Of a stretch of 64,000 bases of DNA, positions 36,931-45,961 are shown piece after piece. A program made the position numbers and the translations under genes. Source of the stretch: Pirellula sp. Lineage in GTDB: Bacteria; Planctomycetota; Planctomycetia; Pirellulales; PNKZ01. Each line of letters begins with the position of its first letter. Within the stretch, counting starts at the first letter, position 1. The notes beneath the pieces are model-generated. The model was not told the origin of the DNA. It made no database searches and saw nothing but the letters and a program-made list of their open reading frames with translations. Where the stretch lies: contig PNKZ01000013.1 in assembly GCA_013822735.1 (NCBI GenBank), positions 1 to 64,000 of the forward strand, read 5' to 3'.

Positions 36931-37099
36931 AATCTCGCGCCGTTCGACCTACAGTGGGCTGAAAGCGGCCGATCGAGGGAAAATCATCGACGACGGGAAA
37001 GTTCCGAATTCCGGAGAACATTTAGCAAAAACGGAAACACCTTCCCACGAGCGAATCCGGCGGCTCCCCACGCATGTCGATGAAGATGCCGTCGGACGC

Positions 37100-37969
37100 T
37101 TACGAATAGGTCACTAGCGACTTACTTGGACTTGTTTGTGCCCGAGCTAACAGAAAGAACCGCTCGCGAAATACCTCGTCGTTAGACGCCGCGGGACGAA
37201 AGCTCCCCTCGTCGGATCCCCGAACGAGGAAAGTGTACCTATCGTGCGGAAAACTCGCCAAGAGCTGCGCGACGCCGGAGCCGAGTTGCTCCAGCCCGCA
37301 ACCGACATGAACTTCGACGAAGAAGTCGGCGCCCGACGCCAAGACCTCCTGCGCACCGGCTAACGCCATGCTTTCGGCGCCCTCCACGTCAAGAAAGACG
37401 ACATCCGGCATCCCGAATCGTTGCGCCAAGGTATCGATGGTGACGGACTCCACCTCCTGCCGGCCCAACGAGCCGGTGCCGTCGTCAATACGGCAGTTCA
37501 ATGCTTCACTGATGCATAACCGACCGTCGAAATTGGAAACGGCGCAATGCAGCACTTCGATCTGCGGAAGATCGTTCAAATCGACGTTCCTGCGAGCGAC
37601 TTCCGCGTTGTGCTTACTTGCTTCCACGGCGATCACGCGTCCCGTCGATCCCACCTCGCGCGCCAACATCATCGCGACGACCGCTTGATGCGCACCGAGG
37701 TTGAAGACCATCGCTCCGGCACGAAGTCGCGATTGCTTCATTTCCTTGATTTCGGGGAGCTGCTCCCAATCGGCGTCGTACCAACCCTGCGATAATGGAT
37801 CGGCGATATAAACTTTAAGCGGCCCTCCGCCATAGACATGTTCTACGACGCGCGGAACGAACGCGCGAACCATGCGCCGATGTCTCCAGGCGCGCAGCTT
37901 GCCGGCCGTTGCGGGGGATACCGTTTGCAACGCAAACTGCTTGATCTTTTCGAGAAGCCGTTGAATCAC
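37100..37969 (-). CDS. FkbM family methyltransferase, altered SAM motif
   Basis: 289 aa. The diagnostic FkbM block is present (VVFLDVEGAESMALAGA), as are VIAVEASKHNAEVARRN and a VFNLGAHQAVVAM segment. In that last segment the usual D-x-GAN of motif I reads N-L-GAH, so the glycine turn is kept but the acidic residue and asparagine are changed. It may still bind SAM weakly or have changed ligand. The N-terminal ~75 residues hold a basic stretch. It lies alone, with gaps of 169 nt and 304 nt around it. Confidence 0.82.
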   Translation of the reverse strand: MIQRLLEKIKQFALQTVSPATAGKLRAWRHRRMVRAFVPRVVEHVYGGGPLKVYIADPLSQGWYDADWEQLPEIKEMKQSRLRAGAMVFNLGAHQAVVAMMLAREVGSTGRVIAVEASKHNAEVARRNVDLNDLPQIEVLHCAVSNFDGRLCISEALNCRIDDGTGSLGRQEVESVTIDTLAQRFGMPDVVFLDVEGAESMALAGAQEVLASGADFFVEVHVGCGLEQLGSGVAQLLASFPHDRYTFLVRGSDEGSFRPAASNDEVFRERFFLLARAQTSPSKSLVTYS

Positions 37970-38273
37970 GTCGTTCTATCCGCCTTGTACGGTCTTCCCG
38001 AATATCTCATGACGGCATACGACCGCGAAGGCAGTCATTTCGTAGGCCACGGATATTGTAGTTCAACGAACAGGCAGCCGCCACGCGCGACCTTGCAAAC
38101 GTGATGGCCCGTGGACGGAAATTGCGTAACGCAAGCTACCCTTAAGTGGTATCTCGTTACACGCCTCGCCGTTGCCCTGGAAGAAGCGGGGACAACCTGA
38201 AGCTTCGGTATTTTCGAGAAGGAACGGCATCGCCGGAGGCAAGTCGCACGCAGTCTTGAGTGCGAAAATCACG
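37970..38273. other. Intergenic region, 304 nt
   Basis: Between two - strand genes. A short palindrome TTGCGTAACGCAA lies at about 38122-38134. No supported gene; the small frames here are poor in coding character. Confidence 0.4.
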
Positions 38274-39452
38274 TCAGCGAGCGTGCGAAGAAACCGCGTG
38301 GTCAGTGAAGCTACCCAAATCCAAGCCGTTTTCCGACGCCAAGCGTCGAAAGAATTCTCCTTCATCTTCCGCTACGTCATCCCAACTTCGCCGCCTCGCT
38401 TGTTCCGAAGCGCGTCGGGACACGTCGGCGAAATCAACTCTGCCTTGGAGCAATTCACGAAGCAGTTGATTAAAGGCTGCTCTGTCGCCGACCGGACAGG
38501 TGAGAGCGCCGCAGTCCTTCAGATCGAGCAAGGCGCCTTCCGTAAAACCGACGGGAACGCATCCCATTGCCATCGCTTCTACGACGATTTTGCCGAACCC
38601 TTCAAAATGACTCGGAAACAGCAGAATATCCTGCTTGGCAAGCTTCTGATACAGGGCCTCTTTGGGCAACCATGGCTGCACCAGTAGTCGATCGCCCCAG
38701 GCGTGCTCGAAGACGGCTTTCACCAACGCGACTTCGGATTGCGGGACGATGAACGTCAATTTTGTTTCGGGAAAATCGGCCGCCAGACGCGGCAAGACCT
38801 CCTCGAGTACGCGTGAGCCCTTACGCTCTCGATACTGGCCGGCAAAAATAAGCCGCTGCGGCAGACGACCGGCGATGCGAGTAGGAGCCTGGGGAAATCT
38901 GTCGTTCATAATGCCGTAGGGGATACAAGCCACACGCTGCGGCGTGAGATTATATGTGGATCGAATCCACGCGGCATCCTGGCTGCAAACCGCAATCACT
39001 CCGTGCGCCGCCAAGACGGTTCTTCGACACATATGCTCTCTTAGCCGACGAGCAACCCAACGAAAGAGCCGTCCTCCGACTCTTGTCGGTGAATCCCAGC
39101 CAAATTGGTCCTGACTCGCCGAGTATCGCGGCTCCCAGCCATGCGTACGATTGACAAAGAGCGTTCGAGGATGCTTTTTCGTTAATCTCTCGAAGGCGCG
39201 AAAAGCGAAAGGCTGACTAACGACGACGACATCCGTCGACGCCTTGTGATTTAGATATTCGCCGATTTGACGCGCTTGCTGCCACGGCGTGAGAAACGGC
39301 TCTTCGATAAGTCGCGTTCTGCGAGACTTCGGCATCCAGAGCCAGTCGACTTCGCGCCCCTGACGCTGATGAGCCTCGCCGATTTCCAACAAGCTGCCGG
39401 CCGCACCGCTATGCCGTTCCGGTTTGAAATTGCTGGCGATGAGAATTCGCAT
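38274..39452 (-). CDS. Glycosyltransferase family 4
   Basis: 392 aa from the ATG at 39452; the frame is open 51 codons further but those lack domain sense. N-domain: RILIASNFKPERHSGAAGS. C-domain: LIFAGQYRERKGSRVL (donor region with Arg-Lys) and PSHFEGFGKIVVEAMAMGCVPV, the EGFG motif of retaining GT4 enzymes. Lies in a - strand group of two FkbM methyltransferases, so it may serve a second, smaller glycan set. Substrate unknown. Confidence 0.87.
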   Translation of the reverse strand: MRILIASNFKPERHSGAAGSLLEIGEAHQRQGREVDWLWMPKSRRTRLIEEPFLTPWQQARQIGEYLNHKASTDVVVVSQPFAFRAFERLTKKHPRTLFVNRTHGWEPRYSASQDQFGWDSPTRVGGRLFRWVARRLREHMCRRTVLAAHGVIAVCSQDAAWIRSTYNLTPQRVACIPYGIMNDRFPQAPTRIAGRLPQRLIFAGQYRERKGSRVLEEVLPRLAADFPETKLTFIVPQSEVALVKAVFEHAWGDRLLVQPWLPKEALYQKLAKQDILLFPSHFEGFGKIVVEAMAMGCVPVGFTEGALLDLKDCGALTCPVGDRAAFNQLLRELLQGRVDFADVSRRASEQARRRSWDDVAEDEGEFFRRLASENGLDLGSFTDHAVSSHAR

Positions 39453-39730
39453 AGTTCGACGGGCGAATCGCGATTCGTTCTGTCCCCAAAACGAGCGGGG
39501 GCAATGACAGACGAAACTAGGCGGGGAGCAACCAAAGCGAGGGTGGGAGAAAAATTGACCAACATTACGACTTCGAAAGGCTGCTAATCTGATGATATCA
39601 CACATCGTGACGTCGTCAGAAGATTGCCTACCTCTTTTTCACAATTCCCCGGTCTACCACCCAGCAGGCGAGCGGAACCGCACGCACCCGAGGTTCCGTT
39701 CCCGAAGGCGCGAACGCGAGCTCCTCACTA
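39453..39730. other. Intergenic region upstream of the - strand glycosyltransferase
   Basis: Between the coding-like tail and the glycosyltransferase start. Nothing recognisable apart from arginine-rich shadow frames; the promoter of the downstream gene may be here. Confidence 0.35.
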
Positions 39731-39925
39731 TTATCCCGCCAAGATTTCCGCGTCTAAGCCAAACGCGCGGTCGATCGGCTGATCCATATCAAGATACTTG
39801 CGTTCTCCCAAGCTTCCGCAGATCAGCGCACCGTCGAGCGCATTGGCGCGGCGGCGATATTCGTTGTAGCGCCGGGCATTGAAGTCGTCGGGGAACAAGT
39901 GGCGCGCGTGCACACGATCCAGCAT
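39731..39925 (-). pseudogene. Coding-like tail in another frame, probable frameshifted end of the FkbM gene
   Basis: 64 codons starting with ATG at 39925 inside the FkbM frame. Third positions are mostly G or C (for example CGC CGC CGC GCC and GAC GAC TTC), as in real genes here, and the text is protein-like (FPDDFNARRYNEYRRRAN, ERKYLDMDQP). It has no ribosome site. Best explanation: the native C-terminus of the upstream methyltransferase after a one-base shift, real or a sequencing error. A separate small gene or a remnant of another gene is possible. Confidence 0.5.
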
Positions 39926-40848
39926 GTCCCTAGGGCGTCTGAATCGACAAAGGGCCGCTCTGATCTAACCACCGGATCGGCGTGGAAGTAACGTTCCGCG
40001 ACTTTCTTGATCAACGACGGCGAGCGACGAACTGCGTAACACTCGATATTCGACAAACCATAGATTGGCGCCAAAATCGATCGCATCGTCTCAAAGGAGT
40101 GGCCGAACTTTCCAACCAAATGCGGATGGAACTCCAAGAACAAAACGGGGCGGTCTCGTTTTAAAACCTCGATTGCTCCTTGGAGGGCATACCCTTCGAA
40201 CCCTTCCACATCAATTTTCAGGAAGTCGACACGGCTTTTTAGCAGCGTGTCTAGAGTAACGATCGGCACGGTGTAAGCACCTTCGTCCGCGACTCCGCCG
40301 TTGATTCCCGAAAGGAAAGCGACATTCCCGGCCTCAGCGCCAACGGCAGCTTCAACAAGACGCACGTTGTCCCAACGATTGTTCGCAATGTTCGCCCGCA
40401 GTTCCGGCAGGTTTTCCGGCGACGGTTCAATCGCGATAATGTCGCAAGCATCTCCGCCCATTTGGCGCAGCATCAGGACATAACAACCGACGTTCGCGCC
40501 GACGTCAACGATTCTCATGCCGGGCTTCACCAATTCCTTCAATAGGAATCGCTCACCGACAAAGCGTTCGCCTTCCAGATAGAGCGAGCCTTGAGCCGTG
40601 GAACGCGATACGTCGACGTACAGTTCTGCGCCTGCAAACGGCCTCTGCGCTATGCAAGGCGAGGGACTGCCGCGCATGAGACATTTAACGATGTGCAGTG
40701 TTTGAAAACGCCACACTACGAAGATTAGTCGCGCAAGTCGCCAATAAAGACGGTACACGCTTGCCTCAATAGTTTGCTCGTCGACGAAAGGGGCGAGGCC
40801 GGCGGCTGATGCCCGCCGCAGGTCACGATTATCGCCTGCGCAAACCAT
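39823..40848 (-). CDS. FkbM family methyltransferase, 3' end possibly frameshifted
   Basis: 341 aa from the ATG at 40848; a GTG nine bases earlier is in frame too. Core motifs: RIVDVGANVGCYVLML, IIAIEPSPENLPEL, VDFLKIDVEGFEGYALQGA and VLFLEFHPH. Up to about 39940 the codons have the G/C-rich third positions of neighbours. Beyond that the frame reads into Ser/Thr/Pro-rich sequence (CSPTTSMPGATTN) while another frame becomes coding-like. One inserted or deleted base near 39930 would join this protein to the tail at 39731-39925. Enzymatic role: probable sugar O-methyltransferase. The catalytic core is intact either way. Confidence 0.82.
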   Translation of the reverse strand: MVCAGDNRDLRRASAAGLAPFVDEQTIEASVYRLYWRLARLIFVVWRFQTLHIVKCLMRGSPSPCIAQRPFAGAELYVDVSRSTAQGSLYLEGERFVGERFLLKELVKPGMRIVDVGANVGCYVLMLRQMGGDACDIIAIEPSPENLPELRANIANNRWDNVRLVEAAVGAEAGNVAFLSGINGGVADEGAYTVPIVTLDTLLKSRVDFLKIDVEGFEGYALQGAIEVLKRDRPVLFLEFHPHLVGKFGHSFETMRSILAPIYGLSNIECYAVRRSPSLIKKVAERYFHADPVVRSERPFVDSDALGTCWIVCTRATCSPTTSMPGATTNIAAAPMRSTVR

Positions 40849-41004
40849 GTCAGGCACGGCTCACGAGAGTCCTCAAACAGACAATTTACCGGATCGCGTG
40901 AAGGAAGTGCCAGGTGACTTCCTTCGCTAGCCCCGACCACCGCTTTTAGAGGGACATCAATCGTCGGGATTGCGAATCGATGGATCGTCGACGCCCTGGG
41001 AAGT

Positions 41005-41646
41005 TTATTCCTTCGACGGCTTCAAATAGATCTCGCACAAATGGTCAATAAGTTCATTCGCAGTATGAACCTTTCCAGTGGGAAGTCGGAAGTTTTGCCC
41101 ACGGGGATCTTTGGCGAGAAGTCCCTCCACAAGCTTCGCTCCCTCGTCCGACAGAATGTGCTCTACGGCCTTCCTACCTTCACCGGAAGCGATCATTTCC
41201 TCCAATAACGCCCGGCCCGTGCTGCTCCACGAGAGGCGTTCGAGCCGATCGTACGCTCCCGGCAACTTCGCCACGCTGCGCATGAACATGCGTCCTTCCG
41301 GAGTGCGCATGGACTTGATGAACTTGTCGTTCGCCGAGAGAAACGAATCGTAAAGCCCTTCGTTATCGGCCGAACGATAGCCGCGTTCGATCAGTTCGTT
41401 GAAAATCGGTTCGACATCGCTTTGGCAGATCGCATCGCCCGGCATATAGAGCGGATCGTTGCGCAGATTTCGACTCACGATCTCTTCGATGGTTTTTCGC
41501 GTGAGCGGAGCAGGGGGCTTGCTCGGCGCGGCTTCCTCCGCTTGGCTCGGGTTCAGCGCAATCAACGTCGCCTCCGCCGAGACGACGGCGACGACCGATA
41601 TCCGAAAGGCAAAGCCCAGGCGATTCAAACCAGGAATTCGATGCAT
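41005..41646 (-). CDS. Hypothetical exported protein
   Basis: 213 aa from the ATG at 41646. Residues ~10-40 form a signal peptide (a basic start, FRISVVAVVSAEATLIAL, then SQAEE). The mature part is mainly helical: an RKTIEEIVSRNLRNDPLY segment, a CQSDVEPIFNELIERG helix, then RLSWSSTGRALLEEMI and AVEHILSDEGAKLVEGLL. No family recognised. The frame runs further upstream but without domain sense. It stands alone between the FkbM gene and the divergent TadG-like gene. Confidence 0.72.
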   Translation of the reverse strand: MHRIPGLNRLGFAFRISVVAVVSAEATLIALNPSQAEEAAPSKPPAPLTRKTIEEIVSRNLRNDPLYMPGDAICQSDVEPIFNELIERGYRSADNEGLYDSFLSANDKFIKSMRTPEGRMFMRSVAKLPGAYDRLERLSWSSTGRALLEEMIASGEGRKAVEHILSDEGAKLVEGLLAKDPRGQNFRLPTGKVHTANELIDHLCEIYLKPSKE

Positions 41647-41934
41647 GGTCTTGAGCTCTTGTGAGTACGAAATACGTGCGGCGGCGGCAGACAATCGTGC
41701 GACGATCCGCGAAACAAGCGAATATCGCTTGTCGGTGCACGGCCGATACAACCGTTACCACTAGGGAATCGCCCGCTGGTCTCCACCGAAGAATAGGTCG
41801 CAAAAAGCCGTCTCCAACAAAGTTTTTTGCCCGATTGTGGATTTCGACCTACGTTTACGTTGAGGATCGCTGCGCGGTCCGGTCGGTAGGCTCACACCTT
41901 TGCTTCACACCCATCCGTCCCTCTAGGTATCGCC

Positions 41935-43368
41935 ATGACCAGCCTTCTTATTGCAGGCGCTTCGGTACGGCGTCGCCGCTCGCGGCCACAGCGACGCGGC
42001 ATTATCATCGTGCTGACCGCCATCTTGCTCGTGTTCCTACTCGGTATGATCGCTTTCGCGGTCGACATCGGCTACATCGCCAACGCCAAGACGGAGATCC
42101 AACGCGCCACCGACTCGGCCGCTTACGCGGGTGCCGGCGCGCTGATCAACGGAACTGCCGCCGCTACGACGGAAGCCCAGAACTTCCTTGTGGCCAACAA
42201 AGTTGCCGGCAACCCGCTCAACACTTCCAACGCGACGATGGAATACGGGTTCTGGGACACCAACAACCGGACGTTTACCGTCACGAACAACAGCCCGAAT
42301 GCCATTCGTGTTATAGCGAACGCCAATCAGCAACCGCTCTTTTTCGGCAACGCCATCGGGAGCTCGAACTTTAGCGTTCGAGGCACTTCGATCGCCACGT
42401 ACCAACCGCGCGATATCGGTATGGTACTCGACTATTCCGGCTCGATGGCGTACGACAGCCAATTCCGCAACATCAATCTGCTCGGTCAATCGGCGATCGA
42501 AGCAAATCTACTTCAGATCTATCAGGAACTCGGCTCGCCGGTATATGGGACATTGACGTTCGCACCGGTCACCTTCGGAAACAGCAGCACGAACAACAGT
42601 AACGTCATTAAGAACTTCAAACTCGACAAGGTCGCGTACCCTTATCCAGGCGGCTCCTGGAGCGAATACGTCGACTATGTCCAGACGGACAACGACATTT
42701 ATTCCGCCGGCTATCGCAATAAGTACGGCTACCTAACGTGGCTGAACTACATCTTAGAAAAGCGTTGCGGAGCGTATGACACGCCGGGCCTCGACAATGT
42801 CAGCGAGCAACCGGTGACCGCATTGAAGGACGCGGTCGACGTGTTCCTCTCGTACCTCACCGCCCACAGCACCGATGATCGCGTCAGCGTGTCAATTTAC
42901 ACCTACAGCGACGGCACGGCCATTTTGGAGCAAACCCTCACCAAAACCTATACGCTGATTTCGAACGTCACGCGTAACCGCCAAGCCGGGCATTACATCG
43001 GCGGTACCAATATCTCGGCGGGCATGACCAAGGCGCGTGTCGACCTGCAAAACAACGCTCGCGTCGGAGCTAAAAAGATGATGCTCCTGATGACCGACGG
43101 CGTGGTGAACATGCCCAGCGGGAATTCGACCAGCGATAAAAATGCGGTCCTTAACGAGGCCCAACTCGCCGCGAACGCAAAAATTCCGATCGTGACTATC
43201 GCGCTGGGGGCCTATGCCGACACGGCGTTGATGCAACAAGTCGCCGACATTACCGGCGGCGCGGCGTTCGTCGTGCCCGGCGGTCAACCGATCGCCCAGG
43301 TGAAAGCCCAACTCGAGGCGGTGTTCGCGCAAGTGGCGGCCGATCGACCGCTGAAGCTAGTCCAGTAG
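41935..43368 (+). CDS. TadG-like pilus-associated protein with vWA domain
   Basis: 477 aa. Basic N-terminus and one membrane helix at ~23-45, then DIGYIANAKTEIQRATDSAAYAGAGAL, the TadE/TadG (Flp pilus) signature. From ~160 lies a von Willebrand A domain with a complete MIDAS: D166-x-S168-x-S170, a later GGTNIS threonine and LMTDGVV. It should bind a divalent metal and a partner outside the membrane, in pilus or surface assembly. No other tad genes are nearby. The stop is 104 nt from the convergent ABC transporter. Confidence 0.86.
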   Translation: MTSLLIAGASVRRRRSRPQRRGIIIVLTAILLVFLLGMIAFAVDIGYIANAKTEIQRATDSAAYAGAGALINGTAAATTEAQNFLVANKVAGNPLNTSNATMEYGFWDTNNRTFTVTNNSPNAIRVIANANQQPLFFGNAIGSSNFSVRGTSIATYQPRDIGMVLDYSGSMAYDSQFRNINLLGQSAIEANLLQIYQELGSPVYGTLTFAPVTFGNSSTNNSNVIKNFKLDKVAYPYPGGSWSEYVDYVQTDNDIYSAGYRNKYGYLTWLNYILEKRCGAYDTPGLDNVSEQPVTALKDAVDVFLSYLTAHSTDDRVSVSIYTYSDGTAILEQTLTKTYTLISNVTRNRQAGHYIGGTNISAGMTKARVDLQNNARVGAKKMMLLMTDGVVNMPSGNSTSDKNAVLNEAQLAANAKIPIVTIALGAYADTALMQQVADITGGAAFVVPGGQPIAQVKAQLEAVFAQVAADRPLKLVQ

Positions 43369-43407
43369 TCGGCGGCCCCATTCTCTCTTCGGAACGAATC
43401 GACGGCT

Positions 43408-43428
43408 CGGTAAGCCTCGTGCTTGCCG
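43408..43428 (+). terminator. Possible intrinsic terminator after the vWA gene
   Basis: Hairpin CGGTAAGC / loop CTCGT / GCTTGCCG with one G-U pair, 39 nt past the stop, followed by GGCTGCTTTCGTTT. The T-run is interrupted, so the call is tentative. Confidence 0.35.
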
Positions 43429-43472
43429 GGCTGCTTTCGTTTGGCAATGGCCGACGAAACTCACGACTTCTG

Positions 43473-45200
43473 CTAGGCGGCGGCCGACGAGAGCGCAAGC
43501 CCCATCCGCGGCGACTGAGCCGGACTTAGTCGACCGTTCTCAATTTCAACGACGCGATCACAGACCCGCAGCAGAGCAGGGCGGTGCGTCACGACGACGA
43601 CCAGCATCTCGCCGCGTAAGTTCTCCAAGGTGCGAACGAAGCGCTCTTCTGATTCGTAGTCGAGGGCCGCCGTCGGCTCGTCGAGCACCAACAAATCGGG
43701 CTCTCCCGCCAAGGCCCTCGCCAAACAAACACGTTGTCGCTGACCGAAAGACAATGACGTGCCGCGCTCGCCGACAAGCGTCTGCAATCCGGCGGGCATT
43801 CCGGCCACATCTTCCTGCAAGCCCGCTGCATGGATGCTGCGGTGCACTGCGGCGTCGGTAATGTCCGCGCGGCCGAAGCGAACGCACTCGGCGATCGTGT
43901 CGTGAAAAAGCCCGGGCTCTTGCGGCAAGAAGGCGACGCGTCGATACCAAGCAGCGGCGGCAAACGACTCTGCGGACCGATCGTTGACGAGCAGCCGGCC
44001 CGAGGTGGGCGTGAGTAATCGGACCAAAAGATGAGCCAAAGTCGACTTACCGCATCCGGAGGCCCCCACAACGGCGACCACTTCGCCGCGCCGCGCTGAA
44101 AAGTGCACATCTTTTAGCAGCGTCGGCGCGTCGTCGTAGGCGAATGCCGCGCCTTGCAGGCGAATGGTTTCGATCTGCGGAAGGGGTTCGCCGCCGCAAG
44201 GCGCCGCGGCTGCGTCGTTCTCCGCAACCGACCGGACGACTTCTTCCAAGAACGGCCGGACGTCTTGAAGCTGGTGCAATGTCGAATGCAGATGCTGGGC
44301 GGCCGTCGCGGCTCGCAACAAGAGCGCCAGGCTGACGACCGCCGCCGCTCCCGCGGCGCCATCGGCGTAGGCCCACCCAAGTCCTCCGACCAAGAGAAAA
44401 CCTGCCGCCGTTTGATGCAAAGCCGGCAACGTTGAGCCGATGATATTCTGAACGCGGCGCGTCACACCGACCTCGGCAGCCGACGCCTGGGCCCGAACTT
44501 CCAACAACTCCGCCACGTTGAAAACCCGTAGCTCGCGTAATAGGCCGAGTGATTGGCCGATTAGGTGAACGTAGCGCCCCAGCGCCTGAGCACGAAGCGC
44601 CGCAGCTGCGCGACTTCGCTTCGCCAACGGCTTGAGCAACGCTTGAAACCCGGCCAGCAGCGCCGCGCCGCCGACGGCGATCCATGGTTGCGCGTAGAGC
44701 GCGCCGGCCAGCAGCACTGCGGCGGTGATTACATGAATCCAACTCCAGGCCAGCGCAGTGAACGCCTTGCTAATGCACTCCGCGTGGTGCGTGAGCATCT
44801 GCTGCATTCGACCGACCGGCTCCCGGCTCTGACGGCTCCATTCGGCGCGCAAGAGGCTTGCCAAGAGTCGGCCGCGATGTTGCCGTTCATAGGCTTCGAC
44901 GCCGTAGGCCCACAGCCCGACGCCGCAAGATTGAGCCGCCAACCGCACTATCAATAGCAGGCCGGCCACTGACAAAGCCGACGCCGGCGTAAGCGACATC
45001 GCACTGCCTAATAAATTCGCGGCCCGGAACACACCGGTCGACGGGGCGGAACTACCGAGAGATGCAATGAGCCGGACGGTCAGACCGATGAATGCCATCT
45101 CGGCGGCGGTGGCCGTGAGCTGCGCGATGCCGAGCAACGTCAGCCGACGTGGCAAGCCGGGCAGCAGTTCTAGCAGTAGTCGGCGCATGAAAGACATCAT
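43473..45200 (-). CDS. ABC exporter, fused permease and ATPase
   Basis: 575 aa from the ATG at 45200; ATGs at 45197 and 45188 are alternatives, and upstream codons to 45419 are a shadow. Residues 1 to ~310 are the six-helix type-1 exporter membrane domain. The ATPase follows: GASGCGKST (Walker A), LPQEPGLFHDTIAE (Q-loop), LSFGQRQRVCLARALAG (signature), LLVLDEPTAAL (Walker B) and THRPALL (switch). It works as a dimer to move lipid, peptide or drug outward. No partner gene suggests the cargo. It is divergent from the cytochrome c'-like gene. Confidence 0.9.
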   Translation of the reverse strand: MMSFMRRLLLELLPGLPRRLTLLGIAQLTATAAEMAFIGLTVRLIASLGSSAPSTGVFRAANLLGSAMSLTPASALSVAGLLLIVRLAAQSCGVGLWAYGVEAYERQHRGRLLASLLRAEWSRQSREPVGRMQQMLTHHAECISKAFTALAWSWIHVITAAVLLAGALYAQPWIAVGGAALLAGFQALLKPLAKRSRAAAALRAQALGRYVHLIGQSLGLLRELRVFNVAELLEVRAQASAAEVGVTRRVQNIIGSTLPALHQTAAGFLLVGGLGWAYADGAAGAAAVVSLALLLRAATAAQHLHSTLHQLQDVRPFLEEVVRSVAENDAAAAPCGGEPLPQIETIRLQGAAFAYDDAPTLLKDVHFSARRGEVVAVVGASGCGKSTLAHLLVRLLTPTSGRLLVNDRSAESFAAAAWYRRVAFLPQEPGLFHDTIAECVRFGRADITDAAVHRSIHAAGLQEDVAGMPAGLQTLVGERGTSLSFGQRQRVCLARALAGEPDLLVLDEPTAALDYESEERFVRTLENLRGEMLVVVVTHRPALLRVCDRVVEIENGRLSPAQSPRMGLALSSAAA

Positions 45201-45455
45201 CTCGAAGGACGTCGCCGGTGCGATGCAAATCGTCGCACGCTTGATTCCGTTGATTCCGTGCGGAGACGAGGTATAGCAAAGAAATGCCCGGCGGGCCATG
45301 GAAGCCGGTTGGCCGGCAACGCCGGCGACCCCACCGACACATTCCGCCCTAGGCGCGACGTAGGGGGGCGGTGCTACATTGACCTCCGCTGCGAGCCTGG
45401 AGCGGTTCCAGATGCTCACGCACAGGAACGAGAAACGGTCCGGGAAGGATCCCTC

Positions 45456-45932
45456 ATGAAAACGGGAACGTATTTGTTCGTCGGAACGCTGATCGCCGGC
45501 GCACTAATCACAACGTGGCAACTCGGCGCAGCGGATCCCGCCGCCCGACCTAACGAAGATGCGATTCTCATGCGGGCCAAACTCGCGGCGTCGCAACAAG
45601 CGCTCGAAGGATTGATGGCCGGCGATTGCGACCTCATCGGCCGCGGCGCTCGTCAACTCCGCGACATCGAGCACTGGAGCACATCGAAGCGCGACGCCGT
45701 CTACGACCACTACAGCGCGGAATTTCGGCGATTGTCGGAAAAGCTCGTGCATCTCGCGGAAGAAGAGAACCTGGAGGGGGCGCTTTTCACCTACCAGTAC
45801 CTGACTTCGACGTGCGTCAACTGTCACCAATACGTGCGCGACGTTCCGCAAGCTCTCCCCAAGGCCGACGGCGGGCCGCTTCCGACGGACGCCGGCACTG
45901 TCGTACCCGCCGGCGCCGAACTTCGTAATTGA
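45456..45932 (+). CDS. Cytochrome c'-like heme protein
   Basis: 158 aa from the ATG at 45456, with a strong GGGAAGGA 7 nt upstream. N-terminal helix (YLFVGTLIAGALITTW) as signal or anchor. Four amphipathic helices follow, and CVNCH at 120-124 is the single heme site near the C-terminus, as in cytochrome c' and related bundles. Such proteins carry electrons or bind NO/CO. The tail after the heme site is Pro/Gly-rich and shorter than in classical members. It converges with the ABC ATPase gene 29 nt away. Confidence 0.82.
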   Translation: MKTGTYLFVGTLIAGALITTWQLGAADPAARPNEDAILMRAKLAASQQALEGLMAGDCDLIGRGARQLRDIEHWSTSKRDAVYDHYSAEFRRLSEKLVHLAEEENLEGALFTYQYLTSTCVNCHQYVRDVPQALPKADGGPLPTDAGTVVPAGAELRN

Positions 45933-45961
45933 CGTGGAGCGGCCGCGCGCCGCCAGCGACG

